From Cladorhizidae sp. MBARI D1340-BT2 (Eukaryota; Porifera; Demospongiae; Poecilosclerida; Cladorhizidae): a DNA stretch of 64,000 bases. The position numbers and the translations under genes are program-made. The stretch spans positions 1 through 64,000 of the forward strand of contig JAQNBH010000180.1 in assembly GCA_028752905.1 (NCBI GenBank), in the 5' to 3' direction. Shown here piece by piece: positions 13,169 to 24,784 of this stretch; within the stretch, counting starts at the first letter, position 1, and each line of letters starts with the position of its first letter. The notes beneath the pieces are model-generated. The model had not been told where the DNA came from and ran no database searches. It saw only the letters and a program-made list of their open reading frames with translations.

Positions 13169-13572
13169 AATACATCTCACTGAAATTTGATGCTGGTGGA
13201 GCTTTTATCACCTAACCCAAATGTGAGCTTACCAAGCACTCTACTATTATGCACAGAGTAGCAAAAGGCAAAGTTACAGCCCTGGACATTGAGTTATTCT
13301 GAATGTCATATTTATGTTTTAATTTTGCACAAATTTACAATGACATGGTACAATTACTCCAGGCAAGCATTCCATTGATGTGGCTATTCGGTAAAGTATC
13401 TCTCACTCTGGCTGCTGTCATCAGCCTTCGAGGTCTGTCATGAAAAAGGTGCTGGATGTTTAGAGGAACACCCTTTATATTTAAGAGGAACTTGTTCTTT
13501 ATATATATATAAAATATATTATATATGGATTTAAAACTTTCTAACTTGCAAACCTTTTGTGCTTCACATGCG
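13169..13572. other. Unique spacer, module H copy 1
   Basis: Non-repetitive sequence between the G satellite and the hAT relic, nearly identical to 46,783-47,190. It holds a short TA-rich stretch near 13,500-13,535 and a minus-strand open segment listed separately. The right edge is a sharp junction: the text matches module H to CTTCACATGCG and then the hAT relic from TTGATCAAAGCGG. The second H copy continues into different sequence at that point. Confidence 0.85.
13335..13470 (-). other. Conserved short open segment in module H, unknown
   Basis: A minus-strand segment of about 44 codons beginning around VPLNIQHLFHDRPRRLM and ending with a stop at 13,335. The counterpart near 46,951-47,086 is also open and differs at one residue, M to V in NSHINGML. 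The composition (Arg, Asn and His mixed with hydrophobics, no low complexity) resembles a last exon more than noise, but I do not recognise a family. At this length chance is a real alternative. Confidence 0.22.
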
Positions 13573-14655
13573 TTGATCAAAGCGGTTCGCAATACAGTTA
13601 TTAGTATTATACAGTTTCATAATAAAGCAGTTTCATGAAATTGGTGATTATTTCCACCTTCATATTTCCACCTTCATCTAACCTTGCTGGCCTTTTTCAC
13701 CGGCATGGTAACTGGTGGTCCAATATCTGCAGATTCAGCAAAATTCAAAACTTTTGTCCAAAACAGGTCATAAGCTTCTGGGTTGCGTGTATATATGCTG
13801 CAGTATAGCTTTGCAAGTTGCTGGCTCAGCAGGAGATGTTTTCTTCTCAATTGTTGAACATAAATTGTCAGAGTTATGCAAGACCATTTCCCCAGGAGAA
13901 TTAGCAAATAAAAATTCAAAAGTTTGCATCTGAGCACATACCCCATTAATTGTGCTTTGGTCTCTGTATCCTTAATTAACAACATCTACAGCCTCTTCCC
14001 ATGTTTGCAAAAGAACTTCAAAGTTACGGCTAAAGCATCAGCTCGCACAATCCATCTGGTTGGACAGAGTAATCTCATTCCTGCCGAGTGAGAATCATGG
14101 ATTAAGTCATGGTGTCTTTTTAATTCTCTAAACATCTCTTCCTTATGTGGGGAGAATTTTATAAGTTTAGTGACTTCATGGGTTACATCCCAAGGCATTT
14201 TTAATGGGTTTAGATACTTTTATGGCATCATTCACTGCAAGATTTATAGAGTGGCCATAACAATGAGTATAGAGTGCCCGGGTCTCTTTATCCATTATCA
14301 ACTTGGCCAGCCCAGATCTAACTCCACTCATTATACTGGCTCCCTCATAGCATTGTCCACGGACTTAGGAGAAAGGAATGTTGAGTCTACAGAGAGAATC
14401 TTCCATAACTTTTTTTAATGTCATAGAGTCAATTGATGGGCCTTGATAAAGTTCAAGGAACTCTTCAAATATGTCGAAATCATCCATTACTGACCGAAAA
14501 ACTAAAGTTGCTTGCACATGATTAGAAACATCAGTCATTTCATTCCATCATTATGGAGATGACTGAAGGGAGCTAGCAATTCCCCTCAACATAAGCTCAG
14601 CCATCACTATCAAGATTTCGTTTTGGATGTCATGGGGATGGATATTTATTAGTTT
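13573..14655 (-). pseudogene. hAT transposase relic (ZMYM1/DUF4371 type), module I copy 1
   Basis: A minus-strand relic of a hAT-superfamily transposase of the kind annotated as ZMYM1-like. Read from high to low coordinates it gives SVMDDFDIFEEFLELYQG, a block with RGQCYEGASIMSG, the hallmark THCYGHSINLAVNDA (near 14,240-14,285), then VTKLIKFSPHKEEMF and LCPTRWIVRADAL (13,986-14,198), then AQMQTFEFLFANSPGEM and AYDLFWTKVLNFAE (near 13,690-13,930). These follow the order of the family's core. Stops and frameshifts separate the blocks, for example a TAA before RGQCYEG. The C-terminal dimerisation domain is missing because the copy is cut at 13,573, where module H begins. It retains an uninterrupted TTAA at 13,946-13,949, which is occupied by a MITE in the other copy. 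Confidence 0.85.
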
Positions 14656-15828
14656 TCTTCTTCAGCCATTCAGATACTCTGGGATCTTCCTCAGCCAGTC
14701 AAACACTCTCACTGGGATCTTCTTCAGCCAGTCATATACTAGGGGACTTCTTCAGCCAGTCATAAACTCTGGACCTTCTTCAGCCAGAGTATGAGACCTT
14801 CTTCAGCCAGTCATATACTCTAACTGGGATCTTCCTCAGCCAGTCATATACTCTCACTGGGATTTTATTCAGCCAGTCATATACTCTGGGACCTTCTTCA
14901 GCCAGTCATATACTCTGGGACCTTCTTCAGCCAGTCATATACTCTGAGACCTTCTTCAGCCAGTCATATACTCTCACTGAGGTCTTCTTCAGCCAGTCAT
15001 ATACTCTCACTGAGATCTTCTTCAGCCAGTCATATACTCTGGCACATTCTTCAGCCAGTCATATACTCTGGGAACTTCTTCAGCCAGTCAGATACTCTGG
15101 GATCTTCTTGAGCCAGTCAAACACCCTCACTGGGATCTTCTTCAGCCAGTCATATACTAGGGGACTTGTTCAACCAGTCATAAACTCTGGACCTTCTTCA
15201 GCCAGTCATATACTCTCACTGGGATCTTCTTCAGCCAGTCATATACTCTGAGACCTTCTTCAGCCAGTCATATATATACTCTCACTGGGATCTTCTTCAG
15301 CCTGTCATATACTCTGGACCTTCTTCAGCCAGTCATATACTCTGAGACCTTCTTCAGCCAGACATATACTCTAACACGGATCTTCTTCAGCCAGTCATAT
15401 ACACTGGACCTTCTCCAGCCCGTCATATATATATATGCTCTGAGACCTTCTTCGGTCTGTTATATTCTCTGAGACCTTCAGCCAGTCATATACTCTCACT
15501 AGGATCTTCTTCAGCAAGTCATATACTCTCACTGGGAGCCAGTTATATACTTCTTCAGCCAGTCATATACTCTGGGACCTTCTTCAGCCAGTCATATACT
15601 TTCACTGGGACCTTCTTCAGACAGTCATATACTCTGGGACCTTGTTCAGCCAGTCATATACTCCGAGACCTTCTTCAGCCAGTCATACAATCTCACTGGG
15701 ATCTTCTTCAGCCAGTCATATACTCTGGGACCTTCTTCAGCCAGTCATATACTCTGAGACCTTCTTCAGCCAGGCATATACTCTCACTGGGATCTTCTTC
15801 AGCCAGTCATATACTCTGGGATTTATAT
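14656..15828. repeat. 28-33-bp satellite, module A copy 1
   Basis: Tandem units CAGCCAGTCATATACTCT followed by either GGGACCTTCTT, GAGACCTTCTT or CACTGGGATCTTCTT, giving 28-, 29- and 33-bp monomers. The array is less homogeneous than the other satellites, with TATATA expansions near 15,270 and 15,430 and partial units. It begins directly after the hAT relic (TTTATTAGTTTTC junction, shared with 28,240). It ends at CTCTGGGATTTATA, the point where copies 2 and 3 run into the NACHT relic but this copy jumps to module C. Open frames in it are by-products. Confidence 0.93.
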
Positions 15829-15833
15829 TTCAA

Positions 15834-16239
15834 GGGGGGAAGAGGGCTGAAAACACATCTTTTTTCTATTTTTTTTTATGGGCCCAAAAGGGTTCATAAT
15901 ATTATGTCTGGAGTTTGAGTTTCAAGTTTCAGAGCAAGTGAATACTTGCATCAGAAGATATAGCCATTTTTATACAGCGCATTATTATTCCATTTCATTT
16001 CATTTCACTTCACATTGGAAGAGGTTCTCTCCCAGTCTTACCTGGCTACAATCGGGCGGTCGGCGATGATCGCCTACCCAAAATACAGTTTTTATATATC
16101 AAAATGTTGCCAATTTCATGGAGACCCTTACCAGTCGTTTGCGCAATGAATTGGCCAGGTGGGGGGGTAGTGCGCAACCGCTAAGACGAGCACGTTTTTT
16201 TAGGTCAAGGTTCACTTGAAACTTTTACACTGTTGAGTT
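15834..16239. other. Module C head, non-coding
   Basis: Unique sequence shared with 52,413-52,818 at very high identity. It contains a T-rich run, a GGCGATGATCGCC near-palindrome around 16,060 and a G-run near 16,160. I see no gene in it. The left edge is a G-run, GGGGGGAAGAGGGCTG, reached from satellite A here but from module B in the third copy. Confidence 0.7.
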
Positions 16240-16935
16240 ATGGGGAAGAGAACAGAGAAGCATTTTAACAGAAAGGCCAAGGATTCAAGAAGAGTGAAGA
16301 CAAGAAGAAGAAAGCCCTACAGGCGGCTGTTGTTGAGCCTGTCACAGTAGCCGCGCAAGGCAAGTTTTAATGTTTATCTCCATACTAAAAAGTTACTAGC
16401 TGTTTCCTTCCTTTGTTAGTGAGTCTCTTGGATCCTGTGGGTGAGGTAGCGCCTTCTGTGAACCTTCACTTACCTTGCAATCAATTGCAAATGTCTGAAG
16501 ATAGGCCAGTTCCATTGGTGACTATGACCAGTGACTATGCCCAGGAAGAAGTTGGCTCTCATGGATCGTTCAGCTGCTTCTGTGGCTGTTGCTACTGGAT
16601 CTACTGGCTCTACCTCTTTGGACTTGGGTGGTGTTGGAGAACTAGGTAAGGGTAATCGTATAATAAACTTTGATAAGCTTAGAGAGGTCATAGAAAGGTG
16701 TAATAAGTTGGTAACTGAGCTCCCTTGCAACTGAAGCCCGTAGGGCAGGCATGGTTTACTTTTTGTTCAAATTGTAGTAACACTCGAGACATCTCAAACC
16801 CTGTATCTGTAGAAGCATTCTTTGAACATCCAGTCAGTTACTGGGTCCTCGCATTCCTGGAATTAGTCATTCTGGTCTGGAAGACATCAAGCTGCAGTAT
16901 CCATGAAGTCCATACCATGAAGTTTGCAGAATCTA
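16240..16935 (+). pseudogene. Decayed transposase-like N-terminus, possibly Mutator-like
   Basis: Coding-looking blocks in changing frames. First is MGKRTEKHFNRKAK (ATG at 16,240), then a lysine-rich block with KKSEDKKKKALQAAVVEP in another frame. After a possible intron come SEDRPVPLVTMTSDYAQEE, then GELGKGNRIINFDKLREV (near 16,650), then a C-x2-C pair in FTFCSNCSN (near 16,770), then VLAFLE shifting to SHSGLEDIKLQY (16,845-16,905). The order basic tail, RIINxxxL, CxxC, VLAF..G.SGLEDIK recalls the amino-terminal half of Mutator-like transposases annotated in invertebrates. The rest of that protein is absent; piggyBac-derived sequence follows. A near-identical copy lies at 52,819-53,514. Family assignment rests on motif memory only. 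Confidence 0.4.
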
Positions 16936-17075
16936 CGGAGCTCTAAAGTTGTAACCATAAGTTTTTTAAAAAATGCAACTGTTTGCCCGCAGAGGTATCT
17001 CTGTTGCCTAGTTCAGTATAAGTGTCTCGGTTGCTTAATTCAGCTTAAGTCGCTCTGTGGCCTAGTACATCATAT

Positions 17076-18376
17076 GTGTCTATGAGGCTTAGTTCACTTT
17101 CCCCAAGGGGCAGTGAAAATTATGACAGGCTGGGGAAAATCCAACCTCTTGTCAGCCATTTTCAACACAATTTTTCATCAATATACAGGCCGAACTGCGA
17201 GATTGCAATCGATGAGGCTATGATCAGCTTTCAAGGTCATTCATCACTGAAGCAATACATGCCATTGAAACCCATCAAAAGAGGAATCAAGGTGTGGGTT
17301 CGGGCTGATAGCCAAAATGGTTTTTTCACACAGAGATTTACACGGGTAAAAAGAAAGGTGCAGTTGAACACCACTTGGGGGCAAGAGTGGTCAAGGAACT
17401 AACTGAGGACCTACAGGGCAAGTGGCACGTGCACGTGTACTTTGACAGCTTTTTTACCTCACATAGTCTGTTGGTTGATTTGGAGAGGAGAGGGAGTTAT
17501 GGATGTGGGACAGCCAGGAAAGACAGGCGTGGTTTACCCGAGGAGCTGGAGAAAGGCAAATTCAAGAAAAGGTAAAATGTGCACTAGATTAACACAAGTT
17601 AGTGTTATGCCACAAACATTTTGGGGTTGAATATCAGTTCATGCATGTTATTTACCACAACTATGAGATACTCATTATATGAACTTCTAAACATTTTTAG
17701 GGGCCAGTCACTAACCACGCAATGTGGAAAAGTGTGTGCAAATGCATGGCAGGAACGAAAAATCGTCATGATTATGTACACCAACAGCGACCCCAAGAGC
17801 GTCACCTCAGTCATTCGGCATACAAACAATGGCTGCAGAGAGGAAATAAGCTGCCCCTTAGCTATCCAGTCCTACAATAAATACATGGGAGGAGGGGATC
17901 AGATCAGAGGATATTATAGGTGCAGGGTGAAAAGCTACAAAGACATATTTAACTTTCTGATCGATGTGGCCATAACAAACGCCTTCATTCTACACAAAGG
18001 ATGGTCAGGAAGCGGAAGTGAACTTACGATCAAGAAGTTCAGGATTCAGTTAGCCAAGGAGATAATTGGAAGTTATTGTAGCCGACGCAGAGCTGGGTGT
18101 GGCTCCATTATCAAGTCTTCCTTTCCTCCACTTCCCAATAAAGAACCCTGTAACCTCTGGGAAGCGCAGTCGAGGACGTTGCACTTACTGCTACCAGCAA
18201 CAAAAGAGATCGGACAGCCAGTGGTACTGACAGGATTGTGGCATATGGCTATGCCACACTGGAATTGCGAGCACCGACTGCTACCTATTGTGGCACAAAA
18301 ACAAATTATAGTCACGTTATTGGAATATAACCTTCTCTCTCCATATGTACCAATGTACTACATTGTATTCATATAA
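17076..18376 (+). pseudogene. piggyBac-like transposase relic, copy 1
   Basis: A C-terminal two thirds of a piggyBac-family DDE transposase (DDE_Tnp_1_7 type). PRGSENYDRLGKIQPL, then IAIDEAMISFQGHSSLKQYM (first catalytic Asp), KPIKRGIKVWVRADS; after a frameshift near 17,335, VEHHLGARVVKELTEDLQGK and YFDSFFTS (second Asp), then RKDRRGLPEEL. An intron follows at 17,572-17,700. Exon 2 gives TTQCGKVCANAWQERK and SYNKYMGGGDQIRGYY, where the family has GGVDxADQLRSYY, so about three residues and one Asp are missing. The terminal cysteine-rich zinc domain is out of frame after a 2-base loss near 18,115. There is no N-terminal third. The copy at 53,657 is almost identical. Confidence 0.88.
17572..17700 (+). 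other. Predicted 129-bp intron in piggyBac relic, copy 1
   Basis: The donor AAAAG|GTAAAA and acceptor ACATTTTTAG|GGGCC restore the family reading from KFKKR to GQSLTTQCGK with no lost codon. A TTCTAAAC branch-like sequence sits about 15 bases before the acceptor. Length and both sites are the same in copies at 33,284-33,412 and 54,153-54,281. Confidence 0.65.
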
Positions 18377-18594
18377 AATGATATTTTTTGCGCGTAATCA
18401 AATACAGCACGTTGCCATTCATCAACCACTTTAGTTATTGCAATTTGGTTTCACTCGAATCACAACTGTTAGCTTTGACAAGCTACAAACCAATTTACAG
18501 CTTTTGATTTTTAAAAATTAGTTGTGGGGGTCTGCCAAACAGAGGAGGGTCCTGCCTTGGATCTTTTAACATGCATCTTCTGACAAAACATGCC
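18377..18594. other. Module C tail
   Basis: Unique sequence after the transposase relic, present almost unchanged at 34,091-34,308 and 54,958-55,175. I see no gene. It leads into the D satellite at ATGCCTCTAGCATGG in all three copies, and the first few D monomers, including one with ACACGTAGCATAG, are also shared. Confidence 0.75.
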
Positions 18595-19334
18595 TCTAGC
18601 ATGGTTATATACCTAGCATGGTTATACACCTAGCATGGTTATACACGTAGCATAGTTATACACCTAGCATGGTTATACACCTAGCATGGTTATACACCTA
18701 GCATGGTTATACACCTAGCATGGTGAAACACCTAGCATGGTATTACACCTATCATGGTATTACACCTATCATGGTATTACACCTAGCATGGTTATACACC
18801 TAGCATGGTTATACACCTAGCATGGTTATATACCTAGCATGGTTATACACCTAGCATGGTTATATACCTAGCATGGTTATACACCTAGCATGGTTATACA
18901 CCTAGCATGGTTATACACCTAGCATGGTTATACACCTAGCATGGTTATACACCTAGCATGGTTATACACCTAGCATGGCTATACACCTAGCATGGCTATA
19001 CACCTAGCATGGTTATACACCTAGCATGGTTATACACCTAGCATAGTTATATACCTAGCATGGTTATACACCTAGCATGGTCATACACCTAGCATGGTTA
19101 TACACCTAGCATGGTTATACACCTAGCATGGCTATACACCTATCATGGCTATACACCTAGCATGGTTATACACCTAGCATGGTTATACACCTAGCATAGT
19201 TATATACCTAGCATGGTTATATACCTAGCATGGTCATACACCTAGCATGGTTATACACCTATGTAGCATGGTTATACACCTAGCATGGTGATACACCTAG
19301 CATGGCTATACACCTAGCATGGCTATACACCTAG

Positions 19335-21346
19335 CATGGTATACACCTAGCATGGTTATACACCTCGCATGGTAATACACCTAGCATGGTTATACACCTA
19401 GCATGGTTATACACCTAGCATAGTTATACACCTAGCATGGTTATATACCTATCATGGTATTACACCTAGCATGGCTATACATACACCTAGCATGTTTATA
19501 CACCTAGTATGGTTATATACCTAGAATGGTTATACACCTATAGCATGGTTATATACCTAGCATGGTTATACACCTAGCATGGCTATATACCTAGCATGGT
19601 TATACACCTAGCATGGTTATACACCTAGCATAGTTATACACCTAGCATGGTTATATACCTATCATGGTATTACACCTAGCATGGCTATACATACACCTAG
19701 CATGTTTATACACCTAGTATGGTTATATACCTAGAATGGTTATACACCTATAGCATGGTTATATACCTAGCATGGTTATACACCTATCATGGTATTACAC
19801 CTAGCATGGTTATACACCTAGCATGGTTATACACCTAGCATGTTTATACACCTAGTATGGTTATATACCTAGAATGGTTATACACCTAGCATGGTTATAC
19901 ACCTAGCATGGTTATACACCTAACATGTATATATACCTAGCATGGTTATACACCTAGCATGGTTATACACCTAGCATGGTTATATACCTAGCATGGTTAT
20001 ACACCTAGCATGGTTATATACCTAGCATGGTTATACACCTAGCATGGTTATACACCTACAGTATGTAGCATGGTTATACACCTAGCATGGTGATATACCT
20101 ACCATGGTTATACAACTAGCATGGATATACACCTAGCATGGTTATATACCTAGCATGGTTATACACCTAGCATGGATATACACCTAGCATGGTTATATAC
20201 CTAGCATGGTTATACACCTAGCATGGTTATACACCTAACATGTATATATACCTAGCATGATTATACACCTAGCATGGTTATACACCTAGCATGGTTATAC
20301 ACCTAGCATGGCTATACACCTAGCATGGCTATACACCTAGCATGGTATACACCTAGCATGGTTATACACCTCGCATGGTAATACACCTAGCATGGTTATA
20401 CACCTAGCATGGTTATACACCTAGCATAGTTATACACCTAGCATGGTTATATACCTATCATGGTATTACACCTAGCATGGCTATACATACACCTAGCATG
20501 TTTATACACCTAGTATGGTTATATACCTAGAATGGTTATACACCTATAGCATGGTTATATACCTAGCATGGTTATACACCTAGCATGGCTATATACCTAG
20601 CATGGTTATACACCTAGCATGGTTATACACCTAGCATAGTTATACACCTAGCATGGTTATATACCTATCATGGTATTACACCTAGCATGGCTATACATAC
20701 ACCTAGCATGTTTATACACCTAGTATGGTTATATACCTAGAATGGTTATACACCTATAGCATGGTTATATACCTAGCATGGTTATACACCTATCATGGTA
20801 TTACACCTAGCATGGTTATACACCTAGCATGGTTATACACCTAGCATGTTTATACACCTAGTATGGTTATATACCTAGAATGGTTATACACCTAGCATGG
20901 TTATACACCTAGCATGGTTATACACCTAACATGTATATATACCTAGCATGGTTATACACCTAGCATGGTTATACACCTAGCATGGTTATATACCTAGCAT
21001 GGTTATACACCTAGCATGGTTATATACCTAGCATGGTTATACACCTAGCATGGTTATACACCTACAGTATGTAGCATGGTTATACACCTAGCATGGTGAT
21101 ATACCTACCATGGTTATACAACTAGCATGGATATACACCTAGCATGGTTATATACCTAGCATGGTTATACACCTAGCATGGATATACACCTAGCATGGTT
21201 ATATACCTAGCATGGTTATACACCTAGCATGGTTATACACCTAACATGTATATATACCTAGCATGATTATACACCTAGCATGGTTATACACCTAGCATGG
21301 TTATACACCTAGCATGGCTATACACCTAGCATGGCTATACACTTAG
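19335..21346. repeat. 1,006-bp tandem higher-order repeat in D copy 1
   Basis: Two adjacent 1,006-bp units, about 19,335-20,340 and 20,341-21,346. Shared tags include CATGGTATACACC at the start, TCGCATGGTAATAC, GGCTATACATACACC, CCTATAGCATGG, CCTACAGTATGTAGC and CTAACATGTATATATACC (20,231-20,248 and 21,237-21,254). Each unit itself holds a 210-bp internal duplication, with ATCATGGTATTACACC at 19,451, 19,661, 20,457 and 20,667. Confidence 0.85.
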
Positions 21347-22130
21347 CATGGTTATATACCTAGCATGGTTATACACCTAGCATGGTTATACACCTAGCAT
21401 GGTTATACACCCAGCATAGTTATATACCTAGCATGGTTATATACCTAGCATGGTCATACACCTAGCATGGTTATACACCCAGCATAGTTATATACCTAGC
21501 ATGGTTATACACCTAGCATGGTTATACACCCAGCATAGTTATATACCTAGCATGGTTATATACCTAGCATGGTTATACACCTAGCATGGTTATATACCTA
21601 GCATGGTTATACACCTAGCATGGTTATACACCTAGCATGTTTATACACCTAGTATGGTTATACATGTATACCTAGAATGGTTATACACCTAGCATGGTTA
21701 TACACCTAGCATGGTTATACACCTAGCATGGTTATACACCTAGCATGGTTATACACCTAGCATGGTTATACACCTAGCATGGTTATACACCTAGCATAGT
21801 TATACACCTAGCATGGTTATATGTACCTATCATGGTATTACACCTAGCATGGTTATATACCTAGCATGGTTATACACCTAGCATGGTTATACACCTAGCA
21901 TGGTATTACACCTATCACGGTATTACACCTAGCATGGTTATATACCTAGCATGGTTATACACCTAGCATGGTTATATACCTAGCATGGTTATACACCTAG
22001 CATGGTTATACACCTAGCATGGTTATACACCTAGCATGGCTATACATCTAGCATGGCTATACACCTAGCATGGTTATACACCTCGCATGGTTATACACCT
22101 AGCATAGTTATATACCTAGCATGGTTATAC

Positions 22131-23353
22131 ACCTATCATGGTATTACACCTAGCATGGCTATACACCTAGCATGGTTATACACCTAGCATGGTTATACAC
22201 CTCGCATGGTATTACACCTATCATGGTATTACACCTAGCATGGTTATACACCTAGCATGGTTATATACCTAGCATGGTTATACACCTAGCATGTTTATAT
22301 ACCTAGCATGGTTATACACCTAGCATGGTTATACACCTAGCATGGTTATACATCTAGCATGATTATATACCTAGAATGGTTATACACCTAGCATGGTTAT
22401 ATATATACCTATCATGGTATTACACCTAGCATGGTTATACACCTAGCATGGTTATATACCTAGCATGGTTATACACCTAGCATGGTTATACACCTAGCAT
22501 GGCTATAATACACCTAGCATGGTATTACACCTAGCATGGTTATACACCTAGCATGGTTATATACCTAGCATGGTTATACACCTAGCATGGTTATACACCT
22601 AGCATGGCTATACACCTAGCATGGTATTACACCTAGCATGGCTATACACCTAGCATGGCTATACACCTAGCATGGTTATACACCTAGCATGGCTATACAC
22701 CTAGCATGGTTATATACCTAGCATGGTTATACACCTAGCATGGTTATACACCTAGCATGGTTATACACCTAGCATGGCTATACATCTAGCATGGCTATAC
22801 ACCTAGCATGGTTATACACCTAGCATGGTTATACACCTAGCATAGTTATATACCTAGCATGGTTATATACCTAGCATGGTTATACACCTAGCATGGTTAT
22901 ATACCTAGCATGGTTATACACCTAGCATGGTTATATACCTAGAATGGTTATACACCTATCATGGTATTACACCTAGCATGGCTATACACCTAGCATGGTT
23001 ATACACCTAGCATGGTTATACACCTCGCATGGTATTACACCTATCATGGTATTACACCTAGCATGGTTATACACCTAGCATGGTTATATACCTAGCATGG
23101 TTATACACCTAGCATGTTTATATACCTAGCATGGTTATACACCTAGCATGGTTATACACCTAGCATGGTTATACATCTAGCATGATTATATACCTAGAAT
23201 GGTTATACACCTAGCATGGTTATATATATACCTATCATGGTATTACACCTAGCATGGTTATACACCTAGCATGGTTATATACCTAGCATGGTTATACACC
23301 TAGCATGGTTATACACCTAGCATGGCTATAATACACCTAGCATGGTATTACAC
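22131..23353. repeat. 823-bp higher-order duplication in D copy 1
   Basis: Variant order from about 22,131 repeats from about 22,954. Tags 823 bp apart are ACCTATCATGGTATTAC (22,131/22,954), GGTTATATATATACC (22,395/23,218) and GGCTATAATACACC (22,501/23,324). I have followed the match over at least 400 bp; its full extent was not measured. Confidence 0.8.
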
Positions 23354-24784
23354 CTAGCATGGTTATACACCTAGCATGGTTATATACCTAGCATGGTTAT
23401 ACACCTAGCATGGTTATACACCTAGCATGGCTATACACCTAGCATGGTATTACACCTAGCATGGCTATACACCTAGCATGGCTATACACCTAGCATGGTT
23501 ATACACCTAGCATGGCTATACACCTAGCATGGCTATACACCTAGCATGGCTATACACCTAGCATGGTATTACACCTAGCATGGCTATACACCTAGCATGG
23601 CTATACACCTAGCATGGTTATACACCTAGCATGGTATTACACCTAGCATTGCTATACACCTAGCATGGCTATACACCTAGCATGGCTATACACCTAGCAT
23701 GGTAATACACCTAGCATGGTTATACACCTATGTAGCATGGTTATACACCTAGCATGGTTATACACCTAGCATAGTTATACACCTAGCATGGCTATACACC
23801 TAGCATGGCTATACACCTAGCATGGCTATACACCTAGCATGGTATTACACCTAGCATGGCTATACACCTAGCATGGCTATACACCTAGCATGGCTATACA
23901 CCTAGCATGGTTATACACCTAGCATGGTTATATACCTAGCATGGTTATACACCTAGCATGGTATTACACCTAGCATGGTTATACACCTAGCATGGTATTA
24001 CACCTAGCATGGTTATACACCTAGCATGGTTATACACCTAGCATAGTTATACACCTAGCATGGCTATACACCTAGCATGGCTATACACCTAGCATGGCTA
24101 TACACCTAGCATGGTATTACACCTAGCATGGTTATACACCTAGCATGGTTATATACCTAGCATGGTTATACACCTAGCATGGTTATACACCTAGCATGGT
24201 CATACACCTAGCATGGTTATATACCTAGCATGGTTATACACCTAGCATGGTTATACACCTAGCATGGTTATACACCTAGCATGGTTATACACCTAGCATG
24301 GTTATACACCTAGCATGGCTATACACCTAGCATGGTATTACACCTAGCATGGCTATACACCTAGCATGGCTATACACCTAGCATGGTTATACACCTAGCA
24401 TGGCTATACACCTAGCATGGCTATACACCTAGCATGGCTATACACCTAGCATGGTATTACACCTAGCATGGCTATACACCTAGCATGGCTATACACCTAG
24501 CATGGTTATACACCTAGCATGGTATTACACCTAGCATGGCTATACACCTAGCATGGCTATACACCTAGCATGGCTATACACCTAGCATGGTTATACACCT
24601 AGCATGGTTATACACCTATGTAGCATGGTTATACACCTAGCATGGTTATACACCTAGCATAGTTATACACCTAGCATGGCTATACACCTAGCATGGCTAT
24701 ACACCTAGCATGGCTATACACCTAGCATGGTATTACACCTAGCATGGCTATACACCTAGCATGGCTATACACCTAGCATATAGC

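Noticed and set aside
14656..15899. SQSYTL/LLQPVIYSETFF repeat frames in satellite A as a gene joined to the NACHT relic
   Set aside because: The frame shifts with the 28/29/33-bp unit mix; continuity into FILDGLD is accidental, since satellite replaces whatever lay upstream.
17605..17829. Minus-strand frame opposite the piggyBac intron and exon 2
   Set aside because: Antisense shadow of the transposase exon; the plus-strand frame carries the family motifs.
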